Shown here piece by piece: positions 16,319-24,209 of a DNA stretch of 53,568 bases. The stretch's first letter is position 1; the number at the start of each line of letters is the position of its first letter. This DNA is from an uncultured Bacilli bacterium (lineage in GTDB: Bacteria > Bacillota_I > Bacilli_A > RF39 > UBA660), in contig CAJTYF010000007.1 in assembly GCA_910583945.1 (NCBI GenBank), positions 1-53,568 on the forward strand, in the 5' to 3' direction. A program made the position numbers and the translations under genes. The notes under the pieces are model-generated. The model saw only the letters and a list, made by a program, of their open reading frames with translations, was not told where the DNA came from and made no database searches.

Positions 16319-16954
16319 ATGCGGAACGATGGGCAAAAAAAAATAAAAGATTTACAACTGGAAGTCATGTCAAACTGTGTCAATATAAAAAAAAAGACTT
16401 TTAAAAAAGGTGAATACATTTTAAGTTTTGGACTAAGACAAAAAGTCATTGGCTTCATTATATCTGGAAAAGCGGACATCGTTCGCATTACGATTGATGG
16501 CGAACAATCCGTCATTCAAAAATTAATACCTGGTTCAATTTTTAACGATGCCTTCTCTTGCTTTTCTAAAGATAGTGTTTTTGTTATCAGTAAAACCGAC
16601 ACCGAGATTTTTCTAATTGATTACCCCACCATTTTTAAAAATTGTCTTATGAAATGTCCTTATCACAACCAATTAATAGAAGATTTATTAAACTTAATCA
16701 CCGAAAACAGCATCAAAACGAATGAAAAAATTGAAATTCTAACACATAATAAGATTCGTGACCGAATACTTGCTTTTATAAAAATAAATATAGGTGCCTC
16801 AAACACTAGTACCGTAACTCTTCCCTATTCTTTTACTGAATTTGCTGAATATTTATGTGTAGATCGAAGTAGTCTAATGCGAGAACTAAAAAAAATGGAA
16901 GAAGAAAAAGTGATTACTAGAGAAAATAAAACCATTACTTTATTAAACGTTTAA
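16319..16954 (+). CDS. Crp/Fnr family transcriptional regulator
   Basis: 211 residues. Residues about 10-110 are a cyclic-nucleotide-binding-type beta barrel (KKGEYILSFG, GKADIVRITIDGEQSVIQKLIPGSIF). The C-terminal winged helix contains FTEFAEYLCVDRSSLMRELKKMEEEKVI. Several Cys are present (SNCVN, AFSCFS, NCLMKCPYH, YLCVD) but not the N-terminal FNR iron-sulfur pattern, so the signal is unknown. The position opposite nrdD and the shared palindrome suggest that it activates nrdD-nrdG-dut and represses itself. The start used is ATG with AAAGGG upstream; a TTG at 16301 is in frame. Confidence 0.85.
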   Translation: MRNDGQKKIKDLQLEVMSNCVNIKKKTFKKGEYILSFGLRQKVIGFIISGKADIVRITIDGEQSVIQKLIPGSIFNDAFSCFSKDSVFVISKTDTEIFLIDYPTIFKNCLMKCPYHNQLIEDLLNLITENSIKTNEKIEILTHNKIRDRILAFIKINIGASNTSTVTLPYSFTEFAEYLCVDRSSLMRELKKMEEEKVITRENKTITLLNV

Positions 16955-17711
16955 CATTATTAATAGCATTTTTTTCAATACGAGATACTTGAGCTTGACT
17001 AATATTAAGAGCCTCCGCAATCTCCATTTGTGTTTTACCAATAATAAAGCGTTCCATTAAAACATTTCTTTCACGATCTTTTATTTTATTCAAGGCTCTT
17101 CTTAAAGAGATAAGCATATCTTTATCTTGATTCGAATCCTTCTTATCCGCTATTTGATCCATTAAATAAATGGTATCGCCTCCATCATTATAAATGGGTT
17201 CAAAAATACTCTTTGGTTCTTTTAAAGAATCCAAGGCATAATCAATTTGATATTCTGAAATAGACAGATTCTTTGCAATCTCCTCATTTTTTGGATAAAT
17301 CCCATACTGAATTAAATACTCCTCTTTAAATTTCAAAATTTGATACGCCAAATCTTTTATGCTTCGACTTACCCGTATGGATGTATTGTCCCGAATATAC
17401 CTTTTAATCTCTCCAATAATAAGGGGTACAGCATAAGTTGATAACTTTAAATTGTAAGACAAATCAAAATTATCAATGGCTTTAATAAGACCAATAACCC
17501 CTACTTGAAATAAATCATCTAAATTATACTTTTCCTTATTAAACCGCTTCAAAATACTTAAAACCAATTTTAAATTTGCCTCAATCAACTTATCTTTAGC
17601 TTTTAAATCACCATTTTGATACTGTTTAAATAACTCATTCATTTCACTTTGTTTTAAAACCACAATTTCACTTGTATTAATACCTGTTATATCTACACTC
17701 TTTTTATTCAA
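16935..17711 (-). CDS. sigG: sporulation sigma factor, sigma-G type
   Basis: Matches sigma-G closely: NKKSVDITGINTSEIVVLK at the N-terminus, LIEANLKLVLSILKRF, DDLFQVGVIGLIKAIDNFDLS, STYAVPLIIGEIKRYIRDN, RVSRSIKDLAYQ, FEPIYNDGGDTIYLMDQI and the region 4 helix-turn-helix KTQMEIAEALNISQAQVSRIE. Sigma-G drives late forespore genes. The start is taken as TTG at 17711, with GAAAGGA upstream and alignment to the sigma-G N-terminus; the frame is open to a GTG at 17729. The 3' end overlaps the convergent regulator by 20 bases. Confidence 0.9.
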   Translation of the reverse strand: MNKKSVDITGINTSEIVVLKQSEMNELFKQYQNGDLKAKDKLIEANLKLVLSILKRFNKEKYNLDDLFQVGVIGLIKAIDNFDLSYNLKLSTYAVPLIIGEIKRYIRDNTSIRVSRSIKDLAYQILKFKEEYLIQYGIYPKNEEIAKNLSISEYQIDYALDSLKEPKSIFEPIYNDGGDTIYLMDQIADKKDSNQDKDMLISLRRALNKIKDRERNVLMERFIIGKTQMEIAEALNISQAQVSRIEKNAINNVKRLIK

Positions 17712-17809
17712 AATAAACAGTCCTTTCACTACTGTTTTGTCATAAAAAGAATTTTTTTATTCATTTTTATGGTAAAATAGAAAAAAAAGATTAGAAAGTG
17801 TAGAAACAA

Positions 17810-18763
17810 ATGGAAAAAGCAAAAAGAAAAAAAGGATTTATTGTTTTAAAAGAATTAAGTAAAAATCCAACTTTTAAAAATATTTTGTGGAAAAAGAACG
17901 AAGCCATGCGTGATGAATTTGGACATTCTAATATAAAATACATATTTTCTTACGAAGAAACGCTTTATTTTTATAAAGCCCTTCCATATCTTTACCAATG
18001 TTATTACGAATTAATGGCCGAAGAATTAGCCTATGATTTTAATTTACCTACTGCCCATTATGATTTAGCTTACAGTAAAACTTATGGAATGGGGGTTTTA
18101 ACAAAAAATTTTAAACTTCCAAATTACACCTATTATAAAGGCTATGATGTTTTAGAAGATTATTTAAGAAATTGCATTCATCAAAATGATGAAACTTATA
18201 CTCATTACGAACTAAAAGAAGAAATGGAATCTTTTAATAGTTTAGAAGGAATCTGGGCGACTTTTGAATACCGCTACCGAAACCATTCCAATAAGATCGA
18301 AATTGTCAATAATCTCACGAACCAACTTGTTGATATTTTTATCTTTGATTTATTGATTGGACAAACCGACCGTCATGAAGAAAACTGGGGAATTATGGAA
18401 CATGAAGAAGAAGTCTATTTACAACCAGTGTTTGATAACGATGCCCTTTTAGAAACGGCTTTTGAATTAACCCCTCATACCGATACTAATCTAGATTATT
18501 TAATTCAATTTAATGAAGGTTTAGAAAAAATAACAAAAGAATTTATTACCGTTTCAGATTCCGTATACATTGAAAAACTAAAAAGTAAAATCCCTCTTAT
18601 TAATAAAGAAAACATTGAAAAAATATTTTTAAAAATAGAAAATAGAACGTACTCGCCCATCCCTTCAAATGTAAAAGAGATCATTCTTACAAATTTTAAA
18701 ACCATACAAGAAAGTATAACTTCTACTTTAAATGAATACGAAGAAAAGAAAAAAACAAGATAA
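17810..18763 (+). CDS. HipA/CtkA-like kinase-fold protein
   Basis: 317 residues. Recognised by the kinase core FIFDLLIGQTDRHEENWGIM (catalytic Asp and Asn) and YLQPVFDNDALL (metal-binding Asp), the pattern of HipA-like and CtkA-like Ser/Thr kinases. It lacks the HipA N-terminal subdomain and no HipB-type HTH partner is adjacent, so it may not be a toxin. The ATG has only a weak binding site. Convergent with the ABC exporter permease; its 3' end is part of that operon's terminator. Confidence 0.7.
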   Translation: MEKAKRKKGFIVLKELSKNPTFKNILWKKNEAMRDEFGHSNIKYIFSYEETLYFYKALPYLYQCYYELMAEELAYDFNLPTAHYDLAYSKTYGMGVLTKNFKLPNYTYYKGYDVLEDYLRNCIHQNDETYTHYELKEEMESFNSLEGIWATFEYRYRNHSNKIEIVNNLTNQLVDIFIFDLLIGQTDRHEENWGIMEHEEEVYLQPVFDNDALLETAFELTPHTDTNLDYLIQFNEGLEKITKEFITVSDSVYIEKLKSKIPLINKENIEKIFLKIENRTYSPIPSNVKEIILTNFKTIQESITSTLNEYEEKKKTR

Positions 18764-18783
18764 TACTATGATTTTATCTTGTT
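18745..18783 (-). terminator. terminator of the ABC exporter operon
   Basis: Perfect 10-bp stem AACAAGATAA / TTATCTTGTT (18754-18783) followed on the minus strand by TTTTTTTC. One arm is inside the 3' end of the HipA-like gene on the other strand. Confidence 0.75.
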
Positions 18784-18853
18784 CAAAAAAATTATAATAA
18801 AATATCATTATTATTCATGTAAAAAACAATCACTTTGATTTCTATAAAAAATT

Positions 18854-20170
18854 TTATTTTGTCTTCAAAGATTTAAATATTTTCTTCCATAAATCTTGAC
18901 TCGAATAATTAAGGATACCAACTTTATAAATACGTAATCCAAAATGGAATAACAAATAAGTAACCACGCCACAAATGACCGTCGATAACATAAGTTCTAG
19001 TAAACTTATTTGTCCTAATAAAAAGATAACTGGAGCAATTAAAAACGAAAACATAGGAATATAAGCCATAATTTTAACAAATAAAGCACCATCGAAAGCT
19101 GAAGCCATAATAGCAATATAATACCCTACAAGCAAAACAATCATTAAAGGGGTTTGAAGTTGTTGGTAATCTTCAATATTAGTAGTCATAGAAGCTAAAA
19201 CACCAGCCAAAATAGCGTAAGCCAGAAAACTAAATAAGAACAACAGCAAAATAAAAGGTAAACCTTGTATTAATAAATCTAAAACACCAGTATTTTTAAC
19301 CGTCTCTAACGTTTCACTGATATAACTTGTCACTTCACTACTTGCGGACAAAATAGAAGACCCTAATAATTTTCTTACTAAAAAGGCAATAAGCACGTCA
19401 GCAAATAAAACCAAAGCTTGAACTAAAACAAAAAGCGTTGATGAAATGATTTTTGATGAAAAATGAATTTTAGGTGAAACATTAGAAATAATAATCTCCA
19501 TACTTCTGGTAGACTTCTCATCATTAATTTCTGCACCAATCATTTGCGTTAGCATCGTAATGAGTAAAAAGAATGGAACAATCAAGATAACAATAAGTCC
19601 AGAAGAAACAATATCTTTTCCTTCAGCATTTGGATCTAAATCTGGATTGGTAACGCTTTTATTAATCGAAACATTACTCGTTAAAGCCGCTATTTCAGAC
19701 GCAGAAAGACCACTATTTTGTAAGACATAAGACGATTTGACATGATTTAAACTATTTTGAAAAATCTGTTCTGTTAAAGTATCAATGGGATCAAAACTAA
19801 TCACTTCTGCTAGTAGATACTCTGTATCGGATGGAGCTATCTTTAAAATAATGTCCTCTTTTTCTTTAATTTCCTCTTTTAACTCTTCCACGTTTTTTGT
19901 AGTAGAAACCAACTCATAATGCCCTAAATCTTCCAAAGAAGAGGCAATTTCGTTAAAATTAGCTTCAAAGACAGGATAAGTATTCATCTCATCCACAACA
20001 TAAACTTTGGTAACATTTTGAAAATCTCCTCCAAAAAAACTGATAATGCGATCAATATTAATAACACCAATTAATAAGATTAACATTAATACATTCGCCA
20101 CTTTAAACCATTTTGTATCAATTTTCTTTTTTAAACTCTGTTTAATTAAAAACTTTAATTTAGTTTTCAT
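18854..20170 (-). CDS. ABC-2 type exporter permease, NatB-like
   Basis: 438 residues: one N-terminal membrane segment (about 25-45), a long extracellular domain (about 50-180) and then five or six membrane segments, including PFFLLITMLTQMIGAEINDEKSTRSMEIIIS, the hallmark of NatB/YhaP-like permeases. It would form the channel of an exporter (NatAB exports Na+ in Bacillus; other substrates are possible). The ATG used has AGGTGAG upstream and overlaps the end of the ATPase gene by 11 bases. Confidence 0.87.
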   Translation of the reverse strand: MKTKLKFLIKQSLKKKIDTKWFKVANVLMLILLIGVINIDRIISFFGGDFQNVTKVYVVDEMNTYPVFEANFNEIASSLEDLGHYELVSTTKNVEELKEEIKEKEDIILKIAPSDTEYLLAEVISFDPIDTLTEQIFQNSLNHVKSSYVLQNSGLSASEIAALTSNVSINKSVTNPDLDPNAEGKDIVSSGLIVILIVPFFLLITMLTQMIGAEINDEKSTRSMEIIISNVSPKIHFSSKIISSTLFVLVQALVLFADVLIAFLVRKLLGSSILSASSEVTSYISETLETVKNTGVLDLLIQGLPFILLLFLFSFLAYAILAGVLASMTTNIEDYQQLQTPLMIVLLVGYYIAIMASAFDGALFVKIMAYIPMFSFLIAPVIFLLGQISLLELMLSTVICGVVTYLLFHFGLRIYKVGILNYSSQDLWKKIFKSLKTK

Positions 20171-21068
20171 AAGACTCACCTACTTTTTCTAAGAAAATTT
20201 CATTCAAGGTTGCATCCTCAACCGCAAATTTTGTAACATTTTTACATTTTTTAACAAAATCAAAAACATCTTGAACATTTTCATCACTTTCAATTTTTAT
20301 AATCCATTCATTTTCATTTTGAATGACATCCAAAACGCCTTTAACTTTTTTTAATGCCTCCACATCTATTGCATCACAAACCACATGAATATTCTTTTTT
20401 CGATACTCTTTTTTTATTTGTTTTAACTCTCCAGATAACACACTTTTTCCTTTAAGCAACACCACTAACTTTTCACAAAACATCTCCACATGTTCCATAC
20501 GGTGAGAAGAAAATATAATACTTGTTTTTTGCTTTTTTAGTTTTCGAATCACATCCATAAACATTTGAACATTAATGGGATCCAGACCTGAAAAAGGTTC
20601 ATCCAAAATCAAAAGTTTTGGTTCATTAATAATAGCGGTGATAAATTGTACTTTTTGCTGATTTCCTTTTGACAATTCTTTAATCTTACGTTCTTTATAA
20701 TCTGAAATTTGAAAATAGTCTAACCATTCATCCAATCTTTTTAAAATCGTTTCTTCTTTCATTCCTTTTAAAACCCCATAATAAAGCACTTGTTCTTTAA
20801 CCGTTAGTTTTGTAAGTAAGCTTCTTTCTTCAGTTAAAAACCCTAAACGATCCGTCATGGTATAATCAATGGGTTTTCCATCCATAGTAATTGAACCACT
20901 ACTTAAATCAAGTAATCCATTAATCATTCGAAACGTTGTCGTTTTTCCAGCACCATTTACACCTAGAAGACCAAAAATTTCTCCTTCTTTCACCGTAAAC
21001 GATAAATCATCCACCGCTTTATTTTTACCATAATATTTTGTTACATGTTCTACTTTTAACATTGACAA
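20160..21068 (-). CDS. ABC exporter ATP-binding protein, NatA-like
   Basis: About 300 residues with Walker A GVNGAGKTT, signature LSKGNQQKVQFI, Walker B LLILDEPFSGLDP and switch His in SSHRMEHVE, followed by a C-terminal extension typical of NatA/YhaQ ATPases. It powers the adjacent permease. The start is uncertain: TTG at 21068 fits GGAG spacing, ATG at 21062 is too far from it and GTG at 21074 is too near. The promoter upstream contains a G10 tract, so expression may be switched. Confidence 0.9.
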   Translation of the reverse strand: MSMLKVEHVTKYYGKNKAVDDLSFTVKEGEIFGLLGVNGAGKTTTFRMINGLLDLSSGSITMDGKPIDYTMTDRLGFLTEERSLLTKLTVKEQVLYYGVLKGMKEETILKRLDEWLDYFQISDYKERKIKELSKGNQQKVQFITAIINEPKLLILDEPFSGLDPINVQMFMDVIRKLKKQKTSIIFSSHRMEHVEMFCEKLVVLLKGKSVLSGELKQIKKEYRKKNIHVVCDAIDVEALKKVKGVLDVIQNENEWIIKIESDENVQDVFDFVKKCKNVTKFAVEDATLNEIFLEKVGESYEN

Positions 21069-21127
21069 ATCCACACTCCTTTTTTCATTATAACACGTCT
21101 AATAGTTGAAATAAACCTTTCATTTAA

Positions 21128-21158
21128 ATTATACCCCCCCCCCATTCCAAAATGTCAA
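21128..21158 (-). promoter_or_regulatory. promoter of the ABC exporter with a G10 spacer tract (candidate phase-variable)
   Basis: Perfect consensus -35 TTGACA (21158-21153) and -10 TATAAT (21133-21128) are separated by 19 bases: TTTTGGAAT plus ten G. Two fewer G would give the ideal 17. The -35 begins one base after the stop of the upstream PBP gene. Slippage in the G run would change spacer length and promoter strength. Confidence 0.75.
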
Positions 21159-22376
21159 TTATTTTTTCTTTTTAGATTTTTTTCTGAATTTTAAAATCAA
21201 AAAAACTAAGAAAACAAAAGTCAAAAAAAGACCAATAATTTTATAATCTGTATAACGATATTTGAGAGTTTCTTTTAAATAAACATCTTGTGAATAAAGA
21301 AGTTGTTGATGATAATAAACATGAATTTTTCCCAAATAATCATTCTTTTTAATCTTTCGATTTAAAACATTTATGCCTTCATAGTGATAATCAAAAATAG
21401 CTTCTTTATCTAAGTAGAGAGGAATATTTTGTTCTACATAAATAGGATACTCTAAAATTTCTCCATCTTGAACGGTTAAAGTAACGATGGGTTCTTCAAC
21501 AGAAAAAAGATTTTGATACGCGTAATGGTCATTAAAATAATTATAAATTTCTAAAGAATCGACAATATGATTAGGAAAACCATTTTGGTAAGGAGAACGA
21601 GCAACAATCAATAAATAATGAATACCATTATATTCCGCAAGGCTTGAAAGACAGAGTCCAGCTTCTTTCGTAAAACCAGACTTAGAACCTTCGATATTTG
21701 TAACATCTAAAAAATACTTTTCAGAAGGAGCCACTAACGTACTGTAAAGTTTTAAATGATTTGTTGTTTCATAAAAGCGAGTGGTATAGATTTCTTTAAA
21801 AACCTCATGATGAAGAGCGTATAAGAGTAATTTCTGAACATCTTCTAAAGTAGAATAGTTCTCGATATCATCTCGCCCTACTGGATTACTAAAATGAGTA
21901 GAAGGCATACCAATTTTTTCTTTTAAATCGTTCATCATTTGTACAAAATTATCAATAGAACCCGCTGTTAAAACCGCTAAAGCTTGTGCCGCCTCTACGC
22001 CACTTGGTAAAAGTGTGCCGTAAAGCAAGTCTCGAATGGTAACGGTCTCATTTCTTTTAAACCCCGCCATCGCATAACCACTGGTATTATAAAAAGCTTC
22101 ATTAGGAATTTTTACAGGTTGATCCAAATCCTCATAGTGTAAAAGAGCCACCATTGCTGTCATAATTTTAGTCAAACTAGCAATAGAAATTTTCTCATCA
22201 CTTCCTTTTTGATACACCACTTTTTCATCATCTAAATTATAAAGAAGAAAATGACTTGCTTTAAAATTTAAGTTTTCAAAATTCAAATACGCATAATCCG
22301 TGTCTTTGGCTTCACAAAAATAAGAAAGAAAAAGAAATGAAAAACAAAAAACTAGAAATAATTTGAATATTTTCAT
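21159..22376 (-). CDS. penicillin-binding protein 5-like serine peptidase (S11 D-Ala-D-Ala carboxypeptidase)
   Basis: 405 residues: signal peptide (LFLVFCFSFLFLSYFCEA), S11 domain, beta-rich C-terminal domain and a C-terminal membrane anchor (IGLFLTFVFLVFLILKF) followed by a Lys/Arg tail. Motif 1 is SLTKIM (nucleophile Ser and Lys). Motif 2, usually SGN, reads SGVEAA, and motif 3, usually KTG, reads KSGFTKEAG. The lost Asn may change substrate or activity. It would trim D-Ala from peptidoglycan stems at the outer membrane face. A canonical paralogue is at 52254. Confidence 0.87.
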   Translation of the reverse strand: MKIFKLFLVFCFSFLFLSYFCEAKDTDYAYLNFENLNFKASHFLLYNLDDEKVVYQKGSDEKISIASLTKIMTAMVALLHYEDLDQPVKIPNEAFYNTSGYAMAGFKRNETVTIRDLLYGTLLPSGVEAAQALAVLTAGSIDNFVQMMNDLKEKIGMPSTHFSNPVGRDDIENYSTLEDVQKLLLYALHHEVFKEIYTTRFYETTNHLKLYSTLVAPSEKYFLDVTNIEGSKSGFTKEAGLCLSSLAEYNGIHYLLIVARSPYQNGFPNHIVDSLEIYNYFNDHYAYQNLFSVEEPIVTLTVQDGEILEYPIYVEQNIPLYLDKEAIFDYHYEGINVLNRKIKKNDYLGKIHVYYHQQLLYSQDVYLKETLKYRYTDYKIIGLFLTFVFLVFLILKFRKKSKKKK

Positions 22377-22422
22377 AGCATAACCTCCTAAAAATTATAT
22401 CATACTTTAAAAGAATCGAAAA

Positions 22423-22445
22423 AAAAAGAATCCGAAGATTACTTA
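22423..22445 (-). terminator. terminator after the YtxH gene
   Basis: Short minus strand stem AATC-ttcg-GATT with a stable TTCG loop, followed by nine T, just after the stop. Confidence 0.5.
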
Positions 22446-22837
22446 TTTTCTAATTTTTCAATCGCATGTTTGGTCACATCAATCGCTTTTTCTCTTAAAG
22501 AATCCACCGCTTCTTCTAAAATAGGTTCACTTTTATCTTTTACATAACGTGCTAATTTTTTACAATCCACTTCAATTTTTTTAGCTTGATTCTTTGCGGC
22601 TTTTAAAACCGTTTCTTTATCCAAAGCTTTTAAATCATTTTCCAATTTTTCAATTTTTTCTTCAACATATTTCTTGACATCTTTTACTTTAACATTTTCT
22701 AAATGTTCTTTTATTTCTGTAATTTTATTTTTCAAATCTTGTCTTGTTTCTTTACCACTTTTTGGAGCAAACAAAACACCTAATCCAGCACCTATTGCTG
22801 TTCCAGCAACTAATGTTGCTACTGTCTTTTTCTTCAT
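22439..22837 (-). CDS. YtxH domain protein
   Basis: 132 residues. The N-terminus holds the YtxH signature, a short glycine-rich membrane segment followed by a basic patch (VAGTAIGAGLGVLFAPKSGKETR). The rest is a long charged helix, probably coiled coil. Members are membrane-associated and often general-stress induced in Bacillus. The ATG has AGGATGGTG upstream. Downstream of the TtcA-like gene on the same strand. Confidence 0.85.
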   Translation of the reverse strand: MKKKTVATLVAGTAIGAGLGVLFAPKSGKETRQDLKNKITEIKEHLENVKVKDVKKYVEEKIEKLENDLKALDKETVLKAAKNQAKKIEVDCKKLARYVKDKSEPILEEAVDSLREKAIDVTKHAIEKLENK

Positions 22838-22919
22838 ATTTCACCATCCTTAATATAAGTATATTATTAAAAGACAAAAAATACAAACGAATTAAAAAAA
22901 CAGTTGACACTTATTTGTT

Positions 22920-23738
22920 TCAATTATAATGATCTAAAAAAGACACTTTTTCTTCATTTACACGATACCCTAGAATACAATTCAAATTAACATTATCAAG
23001 ACTTTTAAAAATATTATTATCAATGTCTTGATTTGTTTTTCTTAAATTTTCAATGAGCGTCTTGATTTCTTTTCTTTTACTTTGATTTTCCAAGTCATTC
23101 TTTGCAACAAATTTACATGCGCAATTTAAAAAGGTCAAACGATTATAAGACACCCAATCTTGAATCGCTTTTTCTTTTATATAATACATGGGACGAATGA
23201 GTTGTAAACCTTGAAAATGGTCACTATAAAGTTTTGGCATCATCGTTTTAACTTCTGAGGCATAAAACATAGAAAGTAAAGTCGTCTCAATCACATCATC
23301 AAAATGATGCCCCAAAGCAATTTTGTTACAACCTAACTCTTGTGCTTTACTATAAAGATGACCTCTTCTCATTCGAGCACATAAGTAACACGGACTTTTT
23401 TCATTCAATTTATTCGCCACCTCAAAAACATCCGTATCAAATATTTCTAAATCAAGATTTAGTAATTGACTATTTTTTTTAATTAAATCGATATTTTTTT
23501 GACTGTACCCAGGATTCATCACGACATACTTTAACTCAAAATCTATTTTTCCATGTCTTTTAAGTTCTTCTAAACATTTAGCCATTAAAAATGAATCTTT
23601 TCCTCCACTTATACAAACCATAATCTTATCATGATTTTCTATTAATTGATAATCATTAATGGCTTTTACAAAGGGATGCCAAACTTCCTTTCGAAAACGT
23701 TTGATAATACTTCTTTCAATTAATTTATATTCTTCCAT
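22920..23738 (-). CDS. TtcA-like tRNA thiolation PP-loop ATPase
   Basis: 272 residues. PP-loop SGGKDSFLMAKCLEEL near residue 45, a CxxC in CYLCARMRRGHL, ALGHHFDDVIETTLLSMFY and a third Cys in FLNCACKFVAK, as in TtcA/TtuA type enzymes that carry an iron-sulfur cluster and thiolate tRNA bases. Which base is modified cannot be told here. The start is an internal ATG with AAAGGAAACCAG upstream; it overlaps the end of the upstream gene by 14 bases, suggesting translational coupling. Confidence 0.85.
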   Translation of the reverse strand: MEEYKLIERSIIKRFRKEVWHPFVKAINDYQLIENHDKIMVCISGGKDSFLMAKCLEELKRHGKIDFELKYVVMNPGYSQKNIDLIKKNSQLLNLDLEIFDTDVFEVANKLNEKSPCYLCARMRRGHLYSKAQELGCNKIALGHHFDDVIETTLLSMFYASEVKTMMPKLYSDHFQGLQLIRPMYYIKEKAIQDWVSYNRLTFLNCACKFVAKNDLENQSKRKEIKTLIENLRKTNQDIDNNIFKSLDNVNLNCILGYRVNEEKVSFLDHYN

Positions 23739-24201
23739 CTGGTTTCCTTTCATTAAATACATCAAGTTGATTAAAAGTTTCAACATAATTCCAAATATTT
23801 TGTTGGCATTCCATTTCGCTTTTTTTAAAACACTCGTAACCCACTTCTGTTAATCGATTCGCTTTTCTAAACATTAAAAGTTGATAAAAATTTTGAATCA
23901 TTTTTCTTTCAAAACTTAAACTTTCTTTTAAACACAAAAGCATCATTTCTAAATTATCTCTAAAAAAAGATTCTTGATTTTTTTCTAAACGATGAAGCAA
24001 ATCGACCAAAGACGTCATCATTTTTTGTATCTTTCTACAAGAAAAATCCAATAAACAATAATGTTCATCAAGAATACTATCCGTTAAAAGAAATGGATAA
24101 CGATTTACTAAATGAGAAAGAACATGTTGAATTTTTAAATCATAAAGTGTTAAAAAAACGATTTCTTGTTTTAACTTATAAAACCAATCTTCATGACTCA
24201 T
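23725..24201 (-). CDS. hypothetical helical protein, 158 residues
   Basis: Alpha-helical, soluble protein with many Leu, Phe and Glu and six Cys; no recognised motif. Start ATG with GGTGAAGGT before it. It lies eight bases after the AI-2E transporter stop region and overlaps the TtcA-like gene, so it is in the same operon. Function unknown. Confidence 0.6.
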   Translation of the reverse strand: MSHEDWFYKLKQEIVFLTLYDLKIQHVLSHLVNRYPFLLTDSILDEHYCLLDFSCRKIQKMMTSLVDLLHRLEKNQESFFRDNLEMMLLCLKESLSFERKMIQNFYQLLMFRKANRLTEVGYECFKKSEMECQQNIWNYVETFNQLDVFNERKPDGRI

Positions 24202-24209
24202 ACCTTCAC

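Noticed and set aside
16301..16319. TTG start for the Crp/Fnr regulator
   Set aside because: The ATG at 16319 has a usable AAAGGG at a fair distance, whereas the TTG has none.
22906..22933. Plus strand TTGACA/TATAAT inside the end of the TtcA-like gene
   Set aside because: Spacer is only 15 bases and no gene follows on that strand.
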